NCBI RefSeq assembly: GCF_007827045.1
Contig: NZ_RPFW01000006.1
Span: 558,001 to 622,000, forward strand
Origin: Trebonia kvetii
Lineage (GTDB): Bacteria > Actinomycetota > Actinomycetes > Streptosporangiales > Streptosporangiaceae
DNA length: 64,000 nucleotides
Direction of reading: 5' to 3'
Of the stretch, positions 33,209 through 43,026 are shown one piece after another. The notes beneath the pieces are model-generated. The model searched no databases and had not been told where the DNA came from. It saw nothing but the letters and a program-made list of their open reading frames with translations. Each line of letters opens with the position of its first letter. Positions within the stretch are counted from its first letter, which is position 1. Position numbers and translations under genes: made by a program.

Positions 33209-36200
33209 TCAGAGGGTGGGCGGCGTGGCGGGCGGGTGCTGCTCCAGTGCCTGCAGTGCCAGCCGGACGGCGGTGTCGAGCTGCGGGTCGCGGCCCGCGG
33301 CCCAGTCGTGCGGCGGAATTGGCACCTCGACGTCCGGGTCCGCGCCGTGGTTATCCATCCCCCAGCCGATGTGGGGCAGCCACAAGGCGGAGGCCGGCTG
33401 AGTCACCAGGGTCCCGTCGACCAGGTCGTTGAAGTAACAGCCGATCACGCCGCCCCAGGTGCGGGTGCCGACCACGGTGATGCCGTAGGACTTCAGCGCC
33501 TCGATGACGATGTCGCCGCCGGACATGGCGTACTCGTTCGTGAGCGCTACGACCGGCCCGCGCGGTGTCTCGAACGGGTAGCTTGACGGCCCCTCATGCC
33601 GGGACAGGTACCAGCCGACGATGCGCCGGCCGAGCCTCTCGGCGAGCAGCATCGAGGCGTCGCCGCCTTGCGCGTCTCGCAAATCCACGATTAGGCCGTC
33701 TCGCGCGAACTCGGTGTGCAGGTCCCGGTGGAGCTCCGCCCAGCCCGCCGGATTCGTGCCGGGGATGTGCATATAACCGAGTCGCCCGCCGGAGGCCTCG
33801 CGGACCGCGGACCGCTGCCGGGCGACCAGATCGTAATAGCGGGTCGCGTGCTCGCTGGCCAGCGGAACCACGACCGCCCGCCGGTCGGTTCCGTCGCGGC
33901 GGAGAGTCAGCTCGGTCGGCTTGCCTGCCGTACCTGCCAGCAGCGGGTTCGGGCCAAGGTCCGGGTCTACCTGGTGCCCGTCCACCGCGACGATGAGATC
34001 GCCGGGCGCCGCGGCAATGCCAGGGGCGGCCAGCGGGGAGCCCGCGCCGATTACCGACGACTCGCCGGGCAGGATCCGCGCGATCCGCCAGGTCCCGTCC
34101 GCGGTGCGCTCTAGGTCGGCGCCGAGCAGGCCCTGCACGAGCGCCGGATCACCGCCGCCGCCAGGCGGCAGTACCCCGGTGTGCGAGGTGCGCGTCTCGC
34201 CCTGCAGTTCTCGCAGCAGATCGTGCAGGTCATCGGCGGAACCGATGCGGTCGAGCAGCGGCCGGTAGCGGTCGCCCGCCGCGGACCAGTCCACGTCGCC
34301 CATGCCGGCGCGCCAGAAGTTGTCCCGCATCAGCCGCCACGTCTCGTGGTACATCTGCCGCCACTCGGCCGCCGGCTCGACCGTCACCTGGATGCGGTCC
34401 AGGTCGACGCCGACTGCCTTCGCCTCTGGTTCGCCGGCCGGCCTGATCTCCAGTGACTCCCCGGTCCAGTAAGCAAGCCAGGCACCGTCTACGGAGACCG
34501 CGAACTCGTTCAGGGCCTCGATCTCGACTGTGCGCTTACGCTGAGCCAGGTCGTACCGCAGGAGTCGTGTCGGGTGCTCATCGTCCGCGCCGATCGAGGC
34601 CTCGCCAAGCATTCCGGAACGCGGCTGGTCCAGCCACACAACGCCATACTTGACCGCCCGGAGCTTCTCGCAGGATCCGGCTGCTACCGGGAACGGCACA
34701 ACCCGTTCGGACAGTCCTGTGATGTCGAGACCAGTCGCGGGGACATGGCCGGGATCCGCGGTGCCTGCCGGACGGTCATCCAGCCGCGGCGCGAACGGCG
34801 AGGGTGTCGTCGCCAGCAGTGTCACCAGGTAGGGCCGGACCCCGGGCAGGAACCCGAGATCAAGTCCGTGCGCGTCATAGACCGGATCGAACGCGCGGTT
34901 CGACAGGAACGCCAAGTACTTGCCGTCCAGGGTGAATGCCGGCGAGGTGTCGTCGAACCTGGGCGGGGTCACGTCGATGACGGTGCCGTCGGCCAGGCGG
35001 GCCAGACGGATGTGCGAAGAGATGCGCTCGGTCCGCCACGGCTGCGACCAGGCGATCAGAGCGGAGTCGGGCGAGAATGCCAGGCCGCTGATCGCTTCGT
35101 TGGCATTGTGCGTGATCTGGGTGATGACCGGCACGCCGTCCAGCGCCACCGCCAGCAGCCGGCCATCGGCGCAGGCAACCGCTGCCGTGCGCCCATCCGG
35201 TGCGACCGCCAGCTCGAGGATCCGGCCGAGCCGGCCGTGTCCGATCCGCCGCACCGCTGAGCCATCCCCGGGAATCATGTCCACGCCGTCCTCGCCGCCG
35301 CTGTCGGACACGCAGGCAACCGCGTTCGCACCGGGGATGAGCACGGGATGGCGACCGCGCACGCCTGGCTCGGCGAGCACCGCCCGGGCCGCCTCGTCCC
35401 GGGCCGCCTCGTCCCGGGTCGGCAGCCAGTGAATGGTGCCGTGGACTTCGGCGGCAAGCACCCCGCCGGTGGCATCCAGCGTGAACGAGCCAAGCTCCGA
35501 CTTCCCCGACACGCGGCGCGGTGCGCGCCCTTGACGGACCCCGCTGAGCCATATGTCCAGGCGCACCGGCTCGGCGTCGAGCGACTTAAGCAGCCAGATC
35601 TCCCCGGCCCGCTGGTAGACCACGCGCTGGCCGTCGGTCGTCGCGTTCCTGGCGTAGTACTCGCCGAGGTCGGTATGACGGCGCAGGTCGCTGCCGTCCG
35701 GGAGCGCGGAGTAGAGCGCACCTGCCCCCTCGTGGTCCGACAGGAACGCTACGCGGGATCCGACGAACATCGGGTTCACCAGGTTCTCGCCCACGTCGGC
35801 GAGGATCCGCGTGTACCGCGAGCCGTCCGGTGAATACCAGATCTTCCCCCCGGAACCGCCGCGGTAGCGCTTCCAGTGCGCCGGCTCGGCCGGCTCATTG
35901 TTCATGGCACTGCCGACAAGCACGGCACCGTCGCGTACCGCGACGTCGCCCGTTGCCCCGTAGGCGAGCCGGCGCGCGGTGCCGCTGAGCGGCACCCCGA
36001 ACGCCCAGGTCTTCATGGTCGCGTGCTGTCCGGTCCCGCTGAGCACGAGCACCTCGGTGTCGCTGACCCAGCCGCGGACGGTAGCGAACTGGTCACCCCA
36101 GTACGTGAGCCGCGCGACCTGGCCGCCGTCCACGGGAACCGCATACGCCTCCCGCGGCGCGCGCCGGCTGAGCGACCTGGTCCCGTCGCGGGTCGAGGTC

Positions 36201-36394
36201 CAGGCGACGTGCGTGGCCGACGGGTTCAGCCGCGGATGCAGCACCGGTGCCCGGTCAGCGGTCAGCCGCCGCGCCTCGGTGCCGCGGCCGTCTGCCGCCT
36301 CGCCCACTGAGGCGAGCCAGACGTCATCCTCAGCCACGAACGTGATCAGATCGCGTGCGACGTGCGGGTAGCGCAGATAAGACGATTCGGCCAC
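33209..36394 (-). CDS. tri: Tricorn protease homologue
   Basis: 1061 residues from the GTG at 36394, set by GAAGGAGG 4 nt upstream; this is the usual tricorn length. Order: a six-bladed propeller ('SYLRYPHVARDLITFVAEDD'), a second, seven-bladed propeller to about residue 650, a mixed core domain ('YHETWRLMRDNFWR'), a PDZ-like domain and a C-terminal serine-protease domain. 'NEYAMSGGDIVIEALKSYG' holds the candidate catalytic Ser. Tricorn trims peptides released by the proteasome or other proteases and works with aminopeptidases; actinobacteria often carry it. It is a single gene, convergent with nothing on its 3' side. Confidence 0.92.
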   Translation of the reverse strand: MAESSYLRYPHVARDLITFVAEDDVWLASVGEAADGRGTEARRLTADRAPVLHPRLNPSATHVAWTSTRDGTRSLSRRAPREAYAVPVDGGQVARLTYWGDQFATVRGWVSDTEVLVLSGTGQHATMKTWAFGVPLSGTARRLAYGATGDVAVRDGAVLVGSAMNNEPAEPAHWKRYRGGSGGKIWYSPDGSRYTRILADVGENLVNPMFVGSRVAFLSDHEGAGALYSALPDGSDLRRHTDLGEYYARNATTDGQRVVYQRAGEIWLLKSLDAEPVRLDIWLSGVRQGRAPRRVSGKSELGSFTLDATGGVLAAEVHGTIHWLPTRDEAARDEAARAVLAEPGVRGRHPVLIPGANAVACVSDSGGEDGVDMIPGDGSAVRRIGHGRLGRILELAVAPDGRTAAVACADGRLLAVALDGVPVITQITHNANEAISGLAFSPDSALIAWSQPWRTERISSHIRLARLADGTVIDVTPPRFDDTSPAFTLDGKYLAFLSNRAFDPVYDAHGLDLGFLPGVRPYLVTLLATTPSPFAPRLDDRPAGTADPGHVPATGLDITGLSERVVPFPVAAGSCEKLRAVKYGVVWLDQPRSGMLGEASIGADDEHPTRLLRYDLAQRKRTVEIEALNEFAVSVDGAWLAYWTGESLEIRPAGEPEAKAVGVDLDRIQVTVEPAAEWRQMYHETWRLMRDNFWRAGMGDVDWSAAGDRYRPLLDRIGSADDLHDLLRELQGETRTSHTGVLPPGGGGDPALVQGLLGADLERTADGTWRIARILPGESSVIGAGSPLAAPGIAAAPGDLIVAVDGHQVDPDLGPNPLLAGTAGKPTELTLRRDGTDRRAVVVPLASEHATRYYDLVARQRSAVREASGGRLGYMHIPGTNPAGWAELHRDLHTEFARDGLIVDLRDAQGGDASMLLAERLGRRIVGWYLSRHEGPSSYPFETPRGPVVALTNEYAMSGGDIVIEALKSYGITVVGTRTWGGVIGCYFNDLVDGTLVTQPASALWLPHIGWGMDNHGADPDVEVPIPPHDWAAGRDPQLDTAVRLALQALEQHPPATPPTL

Positions 36395-36531
36395 GTGGCC
36401 TCCTTCGGCACTGCGCTGAGTCGCGGTGTCATCAGCGCGCGCTGGCGTTCCAGGAGGTGGATGACCGGGGTTGCGGTGACTCATCGGCTGCGGCCGGGTG
36501 TTTTCGTGCCGGGTGTTCTTGTGCCGGGCAG

Positions 36532-37767
36532 CTACGTCTTGCCGTGATGAGATTCCTTGGCCATGAGGGCGAGCAGGGCGGCGACGGCCAGCACGCCGCT
36601 GGCCAGAGCGAACGCCGCCGAGTAGGACGCGCTGTCGACAAGCAAGCCCGCCACTACCGGCCCGGTTACCGCGCCGGCGTCGCCCGCCATCTGGAAGAAC
36701 GCGATCAGGATGCCGCCCTGGCGGCCCTGCTCGCTGAGCAGGTCGCCGAGCATGGCCGCCGGCGCGACGTCGAGCAGCCCGGACCCGGCGCCCGCAACCG
36801 CGAGCGCACCCAGGTACGCCCACGGGCCCGGCAGCACGGCGAGCAGCAACAGCCCGGCCGCGGAGATCGCGCAGCCCGCCACCATGACCGGCCGCCTGCC
36901 GACGGTGTCCGCAATCCGGCCCGCGGGCAGCAGCGCCGCCCCGTTCAGGGCGGCGAACACCAGGAACCCGATGCCCGTCCAGGTCGCGGGACGGTGCAGC
37001 GAGTCGCGGACGAACAGCGGGATGATCGCGCCGCGGATGCCGAGCACGGCGAAGCCGTCGGCGAGGTTCACCGCGGCGACCGCCCGGTAGGCACGGCTGC
37101 GCAGCGCCCCGGCCAGTGCGGCCAGGCTCTCCCGCGGGCTGATGGCCGTCCTCGGGGTGACTTGACGCGCCGCCGGCCTGAGCGCGACCGCCGCGATCAC
37201 CGCCGGAACCACGAGCAGCGCGCCGTACAGGAAGAAGGGCGCGCGCAGCGACCAGGCGGCAACCACGCCGCCGAGCGCCGGGCCGGTGATCCCGCCAAGC
37301 AGGAACCCGCCGGTGTACAGGCCGCTGGCCCGGCCCCGCTGGCTGCCCGGCACGCTGGCCAGCAGCAGTGCCTGGGCACTCACCGAGAACATAGCCGAGC
37401 CGAGTCCGCCCACGCCGCGCAGCACCAGCAGCTCGGCGAACGACTGGGAGAACCCGGCAAGCACGCTGCTCGCCGCGACGACGGTGATGCCGATCGCCAT
37501 CACCCGTCGCGAGCCGAACCGGTCTACGAGCCGGCCCGCCGGCAGCGCGAACGCGACCCGCATCAGCGCGAACGCGCTAATCACGCTGGCCGAGGCGGCG
37601 ATGCTTACACCGAACTGGCGGGCGAAGGCGGGGATGGCCGGCGCCACGATCCCGTAGCCGAGCGCCACGGTGAACGACACCGCGGACAGGATCGCCGCCT
37701 CGCGCGGCAGGCCGGCGAACGGGCCGCGCCGCGTTCTTGAGACGGCTGCGGCGGAGGTAGCGGTCAC
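36532..37767 (-). CDS. Major facilitator superfamily transporter
   Basis: 411 residues with twelve hydrophobic segments. MFS motif A appears as 'GRLVDRFGSRRVM' between helices 2 and 3, and its half-repeat 'GRIADTVGRRPVM' in the second half. Drug-efflux-like features include 'LRGVGGLGSAMFSVSAQALL' in helix 4 and 'GGITGPALGG' in helix 5. It probably exports small hydrophobic compounds by proton antiport. Its stop is 137 bp from the tricorn start, same strand. Confidence 0.88.
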   Translation of the reverse strand: MTATSAAAVSRTRRGPFAGLPREAAILSAVSFTVALGYGIVAPAIPAFARQFGVSIAASASVISAFALMRVAFALPAGRLVDRFGSRRVMAIGITVVAASSVLAGFSQSFAELLVLRGVGGLGSAMFSVSAQALLLASVPGSQRGRASGLYTGGFLLGGITGPALGGVVAAWSLRAPFFLYGALLVVPAVIAAVALRPAARQVTPRTAISPRESLAALAGALRSRAYRAVAAVNLADGFAVLGIRGAIIPLFVRDSLHRPATWTGIGFLVFAALNGAALLPAGRIADTVGRRPVMVAGCAISAAGLLLLAVLPGPWAYLGALAVAGAGSGLLDVAPAAMLGDLLSEQGRQGGILIAFFQMAGDAGAVTGPVVAGLLVDSASYSAAFALASGVLAVAALLALMAKESHHGKT

Positions 37768-37908
37768 GCAGGCCGCTCCGCCTGGGGCCGGTCCCGATGG
37801 TGCCCGCTGGGCAGCTCCGTGCCCGCGGCCGGCGTCCTCGTCATACCGTCACGCTACGGGACGATCTCACCGTGCGCCGACTGGGTGCCTGGCCGGCGGC
37901 GTGCTCGG

Positions 37909-38622
37909 TTAGCTGACCAACTCGGATTCCGCCGTTGCGATCGCGGTCGTCCAGTTGGTGGCGATCAGGTACTGGGCCTTTGCCAGCGGCAGGTAAGCCT
38001 TCTTGTGTACCGCGTTGCAGATCAGTGATTTGAGCTTGTCCTCGACCCGGTCCTTCGGGTTGTTGACGCCGGCGGCGCGGGCCTTGTTCGGCTCCGGCCA
38101 CAGGTTCAGCGCGGAATTAGGATCGCCGCCGAGCTCGAGTGAAATCAGGTGGTCGTACTCGGTGGTTGAGGCCTTCCCGGTGAAGCCGTAGGCAGCCTCG
38201 CTGGCCTTTTTCTCCCGGCCGGTGATGCTCGCGGGCGGGCGGATGGACGCCGTATAGCCCGACTTGCAGATGGTCGAGGCGAGGTCAGCCTGGGTGACCC
38301 GGGGATTGGTGGCGCCCGGGGTGCAGCGGGGGTCGGGGAGATAGTCGCCGGCCGACGCGCTGAGCACGACGTAATGGCAGGTGCCGGGCGCGGGCTGGGG
38401 CTGGACGCGGTACGTCGCTTGCGGGCCAGGTCCAGCAACCGGGCCGGAGGTACTAGCCGCGATGGCGGAGGACGTCGCCGGAGATGACGTGCCTGGCGAC
38501 GAGGCTGCGCTGCTGAGCGCGCTGCCGAGAGCCCCGCAGCCCGTTACGAGCAGGGCGAGCGGCACCGCAACCCCGACCCGAATCCCGCTTGCTACCGCCG
38601 CCTTATTCCTGAGCCGAGCCAT
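37909..38622 (-). CDS. Secreted lipoprotein with an HNH-nuclease-like C-terminus
   Basis: 237 residues. The lipobox 'LLVTGCGA' (Cys near residue 29) follows a hydrophobic leader, then a Ser/Ala/Thr-rich tether (about 35-65). The C-terminal domain has 'TEYDHLISLELGGDPNSALN' followed by 'LWPEP' and 'NNPKDRVEDKL', which fits the His-Asn core of secreted HNH-like proteins. The first His of a full HNH set is not obvious. It would be a surface-anchored nuclease or a nucleic-acid-binding relative. Confidence 0.7.
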   Translation of the reverse strand: MARLRNKAAVASGIRVGVAVPLALLVTGCGALGSALSSAASSPGTSSPATSSAIAASTSGPVAGPGPQATYRVQPQPAPGTCHYVVLSASAGDYLPDPRCTPGATNPRVTQADLASTICKSGYTASIRPPASITGREKKASEAAYGFTGKASTTEYDHLISLELGGDPNSALNLWPEPNKARAAGVNNPKDRVEDKLKSLICNAVHKKAYLPLAKAQYLIATNWTTAIATAESELVS

Positions 38623-38705
38623 CCCGCTCTCCGTCCCCCGCGCCTTGCCTGCCGGACCATGTTCTGCGTGGAGTATCGCAGAATGCGGCGGGGTTCAGGC
38701 AGTTC

Positions 38706-38945
38706 CTAATGCAGCACTCGTGTAAGTGAACGGGCGTCTGGTCGATCCTCCTGGCGCCCCAGTTCCGCGAGCCGCCTTACCTTGTCCGCGAGTTCCTCTG
38801 CCTCATCCGGCTGAAGGGTCACGACCTCGGCGCCGATCCGGAACGACACCTCGCCGCCTGGCGACAGGGCGACCTTGAGGTTCCAGAAGCCCTGCGGGGA
38901 CTCTCGCAGCAGCTCGGCCGGGGTGAGTGTTTTAGTGGCGCTCAT
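38706..38945 (-). CDS. Small acidic hypothetical protein coupled to the HNH gene
   Basis: 79 residues. N-terminal beta strands ('FWNLKVALSPGGEVSFRIG') are followed by a charged helix ('QPDEAEELADKVRRLAELGR'). The start ATG overlaps the HNH stop by 4 bp (ATGA), so translation is coupled. No family is recognised; small proteins of this kind are common in phage-derived or accessory gene pairs. Confidence 0.6.
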   Translation of the reverse strand: MSATKTLTPAELLRESPQGFWNLKVALSPGGEVSFRIGAEVVTLQPDEAEELADKVRRLAELGRQEDRPDARSLTRVLH

Positions 38946-39424
38946 GCGCTAGTGCCTACTCTCGGCGGAACGGTGGCGAACTCACCTGCTGGGGTCAGCC
39001 AGATCGTCGTCCCGGAGGTGTGGCTGAACAGCACCAACGGCTCGGCTTCTGGTGACTGCCAGCTCTCCAGCCGGTATCCCCTTGCTGCCATCTCCGGGTT
39101 GGCCATGTCGTGCGCCTTCAGGTGGCACGGCCTGCAAAGGAGTGTCGTGTTCGCGAACCCGAACGCGATCACCGGATCCGCGCTAGACCCGCGGACGCGC
39201 CTGACGCGGTGATGGACATCGGTCCCCGCAGCAAGGCAGGCCAGGCAGGAGCCGCAATCGCGCTCATATACCCGCTTCTTGGCCGTCTCCCAGGCGAGTG
39301 CCTCGACCGAGACCGGATCGGCCCCGGTAATCCTCGCTGCTGCGGCGACCGTCTCCCGGCCGGCTAGGACCATGCTGGCGGCTTCGGTGACCGAGCCGGG
39401 CGGAGAGCAGCGGCGCGGCGGCAT
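38942..39424 (-). CDS. HNH endonuclease family protein
   Basis: 160 residues from the ATG at 39424 (AGGGGA about 9 nt upstream); the frame is open to 39568 with weaker coding character. An N-terminal helical segment ('SVTEAASMVLAGRETVAAAA') is followed by the zinc/HNH core: 'CGSCLACLAAGTDVHHRVRR' and 'FANTTLLCRPCHLKAHDM', with the Cys pairs, His-His, Asn and final His in the expected order. This type occurs in phages, mobile elements and housekeeping roles. It is followed by the coupled 79-residue gene; no other phage gene is near. Confidence 0.8.
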   Translation of the reverse strand: MPPRRCSPPGSVTEAASMVLAGRETVAAAARITGADPVSVEALAWETAKKRVYERDCGSCLACLAAGTDVHHRVRRVRGSSADPVIAFGFANTTLLCRPCHLKAHDMANPEMAARGYRLESWQSPEAEPLVLFSHTSGTTIWLTPAGEFATVPPRVGTSA

Positions 39425-39799
39425 CGAGGCGGTCCCCTGAAGGCCCCCTCCGGCCATGAGGGGAGTGGTTCGAACAAATATCGGGCTTCTTCTTATGCCG
39501 TCATCCCCATCAGCCTCCGCGAAGGTGGCGCTTTTGGGCGTGATGAGGCCGATTGAGGTGCATTTCATGCGCCTGAGCTTGCCAGGGAACTGGCCCGGTT
39601 GCGCGGATCACGGTTTATAGGGAGAGTTCATGAGATAAGGGTGAAAAGCGTAACGTATCGGGGCATCTCAGGAAAACGTCGCTGCAGGTCAGCCGTCACG
39701 CTGCGCCAGGCACTGGCGGTGTTTGCAGTGAGCTGTGAGTTGCCATCTCATGCAGTCACTGGCGACCGAGCCGCGGAACGCGGACATTCCGTGTCCGGG
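39425..39799. other. Intergenic region between HNH and PQQ-like lipoprotein genes
   Basis: About 375 bp. The part 39600-39680 is A/T-richer and includes GTTTATAGGGAG near 39613. No convincing gene, hairpin or operator is seen; it lies upstream of the HNH gene and downstream of the PQQ-like gene, both leftward. Confidence 0.3.
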
Positions 39800-41224
39800 T
39801 CAGGCCCCGTTGACGGCGGTGACACCGGTGATGGTGCTGACGTAGGCGGTGCCTCCGCTTAGCGCTAGCGAGGAGAAGTGCGGCAGCCCCTGGCCGATGG
39901 TTATCTGCTGCTCGACCTGGCCGGTCGCCTGGTTCAGCGCGTACAAGGTGCCCGGGCCGCCACTGTCGGAGTACTGGGTGACCCACACCGCGCCCCCGCC
40001 GACGACGGGGGTGCCGTTGCTGCCGGACGGCCCGCGCCAGAGCACCTTGATCGTCCGGGTCGCCGCGTCGACGTCGACCGCGGCCAGGCCCCCGCTGCTG
40101 CACGGCTCGTAGACCGTTGACCCGGTGACCGCGGCTGTGCCGTAGGCTTGGCAGATAGCCTGCTGCGCCAGCTGGCCGCCGACCCCACCCAGGGCGGAGG
40201 CGCTCAGCAGGTAGCCGGTGCCGCGTTTGCCCATGATGAACACCGTGCCGCCGGCAGCCAGGACCGGCTCGGTGGAGCCCAAGTCGAGGTCGTGGGCGTT
40301 GTCGTCGGCCCAGGTGCTGGGGGCGAAGAAGGCAATCCGCTGCAGGGACGGGCTTAGCTCGGTGACCGAGTCGCTGCCGTCGTAGCCGTCGCCGGCGCGG
40401 GCCGCGCCGTTACCGACCGACACCCATAGGTCGCCGTCAGGGCCGACGACCGGCCCGCCGGTCGCCCAGACGGCGCCCTTGCGGCTGGTCGGGACCTGCC
40501 AGCGGGCCAACGGGCCGTTGCCGGCCAGCGGGGCGCTGACCACCGCCCCCTGATACGGGCCGCAGTCGCCGGCCAGCCCGCCGAAGGTCGCGTAGACCCG
40601 CCCGTCGTCGATCGCCAGCGCCGGGCGCTGCTGGTTATAGGCGGGCTGATTGCTTGCGGTCGGATTGTCGAGCGCGCGGCGCAACCGGATCGTCCCGGTG
40701 GCCGCGTCCACCCCGACCAGCACGTGCTGGTAACCAGTGACCTCGGCCACCGCGTACACCAGGCCGTTGCCCGGATAGTAGACAGGGGTGCCGGTGATCC
40801 CGAGCGGGAAGATGTTGCCGCACCCGTGCAGGTCCGTCTGCGGGACCGGGGTCCCGGCGTGGGTCCGCCAGACGATCCTGCCGGTCGTCCGGCTGAGCGC
40901 GTAGATGCTGTCGTTCTCGGTCGCGGCGATCACGTCGCCGCCGATCACCAGCGGCTGGCCGTAGACCGCTCCGTCCAGGGCCGTGGTCCAGGCTGTCACG
41001 AGCTTCCCGGGGGCCGGCACGCCGGCCGCGACGCCGGTCCTGGCAGCGTTCTGATCGAATTCCGGCCAGTCTGCGCCGGTCCCCGAGGCGGTCCCGTCGC
41101 TAGGTGAGACCGTGGCGCTCCCACTGGCTGACCCGATTGGAGCGTCGCCCGGACTGCAGGCGGCGGCGAGCGCCGCCGTCGCCAAGGCGAGCACCGCGAG
41201 CCGGACATGCCCGCACAGCTTCAC
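39800..41224 (-). CDS. PQQ-binding-like beta-propeller lipoprotein
   Basis: 474 residues from the GTG at 41224, set by AAAGGAGG 8 nt upstream. The leader 'LAVLALATAALAAACSPG' carries a lipobox Cys, so the protein is probably lipid-anchored outside. The body is a propeller of outer-membrane BamB/PQQ-dehydrogenase-like blades: 'DSIYALSRTTGRIVWRTHAG', 'HVLVGVDAATGTIRLRRAL', 'GTLYALNQATGQVEQQITIG'. No PQQ or metal ligands typical of active quinoprotein dehydrogenases are evident, so it is more likely a scaffold or binding protein. Confidence 0.82.
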   Translation of the reverse strand: MKLCGHVRLAVLALATAALAAACSPGDAPIGSASGSATVSPSDGTASGTGADWPEFDQNAARTGVAAGVPAPGKLVTAWTTALDGAVYGQPLVIGGDVIAATENDSIYALSRTTGRIVWRTHAGTPVPQTDLHGCGNIFPLGITGTPVYYPGNGLVYAVAEVTGYQHVLVGVDAATGTIRLRRALDNPTASNQPAYNQQRPALAIDDGRVYATFGGLAGDCGPYQGAVVSAPLAGNGPLARWQVPTSRKGAVWATGGPVVGPDGDLWVSVGNGAARAGDGYDGSDSVTELSPSLQRIAFFAPSTWADDNAHDLDLGSTEPVLAAGGTVFIMGKRGTGYLLSASALGGVGGQLAQQAICQAYGTAAVTGSTVYEPCSSGGLAAVDVDAATRTIKVLWRGPSGSNGTPVVGGGAVWVTQYSDSGGPGTLYALNQATGQVEQQITIGQGLPHFSSLALSGGTAYVSTITGVTAVNGA

Positions 41225-41454
41225 TCGGGGCCTCCTTTGCGACGATCGGCGGCGAGGAACTTCGCTTGGTCCTGAGTCCTTCCGAAGGCACGCGGTCACG
41301 CGTTCCCCGGGGGGCGCGAGTGCCCGTCTCCGGGGGCTGTAGAAACTACGTGTAACACCCCGGGGCCCGGAGGCGCCAGCGGCCCGCTGACGGCAACCGA
41401 GGCAACGCGGCGGTTCGGCCTGCCCCGCACCTCGCCGACTGAAGCCGAGCAGGG

Positions 41455-41865
41455 TCAGCGCCTGTACTTCGCCTTCGCCTCGGGGGTGACGGGGGTGAAG
41501 AGGTTGACCAGTCCGCCGTCGGGGTCGCGCAAGATCATCGACCGGTTACCCCAGGGCATGTCGGTCGGCTCCAGCACGATCTCGGGGACGGTCTGCGGGA
41601 CGAGGCGCTTGACCCGCTCCCAGGCTGCGTCGACGTCGTCGACGCGCAGCTCAAGGAGGACCGAGCCGTTCTGTCCGGTCACCGGGGCGGCGTCGCCGAG
41701 CATCCCGATGGTCGCCGGGGCGCCGATGGCGATGGTCCCAGCTGGCGTTCGGAGCTCGGCGAAGACCGGGACAGGGCGGGTGGCAGGCAGGCCGGTCACC
41801 TGCTCCCAGAAGGTTGCCAGGCGCTCGACATCGTGGGTGATCACGCGGACCGAGACGAAGTCCAT
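41455..41865 (-). CDS. VOC-superfamily protein, WYL-regulator partner
   Basis: 136 residues from the ATG at 41865 (AAAGGA 5 nt upstream). It has the VOC pattern 'SVRVITHDVERLATFWEQVT' and C-terminal 'ILRDPDGGLVNLFTP'. It is divergent from the YafY-type regulator at 41998; this pairing is common in actinomycetes and suggests the regulator controls it. The substrate is unknown. Confidence 0.85.
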   Translation of the reverse strand: MDFVSVRVITHDVERLATFWEQVTGLPATRPVPVFAELRTPAGTIAIGAPATIGMLGDAAPVTGQNGSVLLELRVDDVDAAWERVKRLVPQTVPEIVLEPTDMPWGNRSMILRDPDGGLVNLFTPVTPEAKAKYRR

Positions 41866-41997
41866 GACGTTCCTTTCGCTGCTGGTGGAGGCGTCGTTCG
41901 CGTTCAGGTGGCTGATGCCTCGTGTCGTGGTCATGTCATCGACGCTAGACGGGATACTGGACAGTTTCCGCCCGGTATCTCTGGAAAAATTGCTGGC

Positions 41998-42972
41998 ATG
42001 ACCAAACCCCTCGCCCGCGTTCTGGCGCTGCTCGAGATCCTCCAGGTCGGTGGCACTCGCACCCTGCGCGAGTTGTCTGAGCGGCTGGACGTGGACGAGC
42101 GCACAGTCCGGCGCTACGTCGACCACCTGCTCGACCTTGACGTGCCAGTGGAGTCAGTGCGCGGGCGGTACGGCGGCTACCGGCTCGCGCCGGGCTACCG
42201 GATGCCGCCGCTCATGCTCACCGACGACGAGGCGGTCGTTGTCCTCCTCGGCCTGGTCGGGACGCGGCGCGCGGCCTTGCAACCGGACACTGTGCTCGCC
42301 GTCGAGAGCGCGACAGCCAAGCTGCGGCGGGTGCTGCCCCGGGCGCTGGCCGGCCGGCTCGATGCCCTCGTGGCGGCAACCTCCTATGCAAGCGAGGGCC
42401 GAAGCCCGACGATCCCGGAGACGGGGGTGCTGCTCACCGTCGCCGAGGCCGCTGTCCGGCGCCGGCCGCTCGCCATTACCTATCGCGACAAGAACGACCG
42501 GTCCACCGAACGCGTGCTTGAGCCGTACCGCGTAGTCGCCCTTCGCGGGCGGTGGTACGCCACCGGGCTCGACTCGAGCAGCGGCGAGGTGCGCTCCTTC
42601 CGACTGGACCGGGTCGCGCGGGCGGTCGTTCAGGAGGGCCAATTCCCGGTGCCGGACGGGTTCGACCCGGCGGCGCACGTGCTGGAGGCGGTCTCCGGAG
42701 CGTCGTACCGGTACGCGATCTCGGTGCGAGTCCAGGGAAGCGAGCGGGCGGTACAGCGGCGGATGCCCGGATCGATCGCCCGCATCGAGCCGGCCGGCGA
42801 AGAACCCGGCTGGGTGCGGGTGCGCTGGCGGGCCGAGCGGCTCGACTGGGTTCCGTCTGTCCTTGCCGGGCTCGACCTTCCGTTCGTCATCGAGGAGCCG
42901 GACGAACTGCGCGAGCGAGTGCGAGTGCGAGCGCTGGCGGCGCGGCTCGCATCGTGGGCCGAAGCCCCGTGA
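41998..42972 (+). CDS. YafY-type HTH/WYL-domain transcriptional regulator
   Basis: 324 residues from the ATG at 41998. The N-terminal DeoR-like winged helix is 'TLRELSERLDVDERTVRRYV' followed by 'RGRYGGYRLAPGYRMPPLML'. The central WYL domain reads 'RRRPLAITYRDKNDRSTERV' then 'LRGRWYATGLDS', and a WCX C-terminal segment follows. WYL domains sense nucleic-acid or small ligands. The 132-bp gap to the VOC gene has a weak GATAC/GTATC inverted pair (41953-41979). Confidence 0.9.
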   Translation: MTKPLARVLALLEILQVGGTRTLRELSERLDVDERTVRRYVDHLLDLDVPVESVRGRYGGYRLAPGYRMPPLMLTDDEAVVVLLGLVGTRRAALQPDTVLAVESATAKLRRVLPRALAGRLDALVAATSYASEGRSPTIPETGVLLTVAEAAVRRRPLAITYRDKNDRSTERVLEPYRVVALRGRWYATGLDSSSGEVRSFRLDRVARAVVQEGQFPVPDGFDPAAHVLEAVSGASYRYAISVRVQGSERAVQRRMPGSIARIEPAGEEPGWVRVRWRAERLDWVPSVLAGLDLPFVIEEPDELRERVRVRALAARLASWAEAP

Positions 42973-43026
42973 CAGGCGAACGAAGGCGTGCGCCGCCCGC
43001 ACGGGGCGAGTCGGCTTGCCGGCTGT

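Noticed and set aside
36355-37740. A 461-codon open frame opposite the MFS transporter
   Set aside because: Composition is Arg/Gln/His/Gly-rich without structure; the opposite strand encodes twelve membrane helices with MFS motifs.
38942-39568. Prophage remnant around the HNH gene
   Set aside because: Only one HNH gene and one small gene; no capsid, terminase, portal or integrase sequence and no attachment-site repeats.
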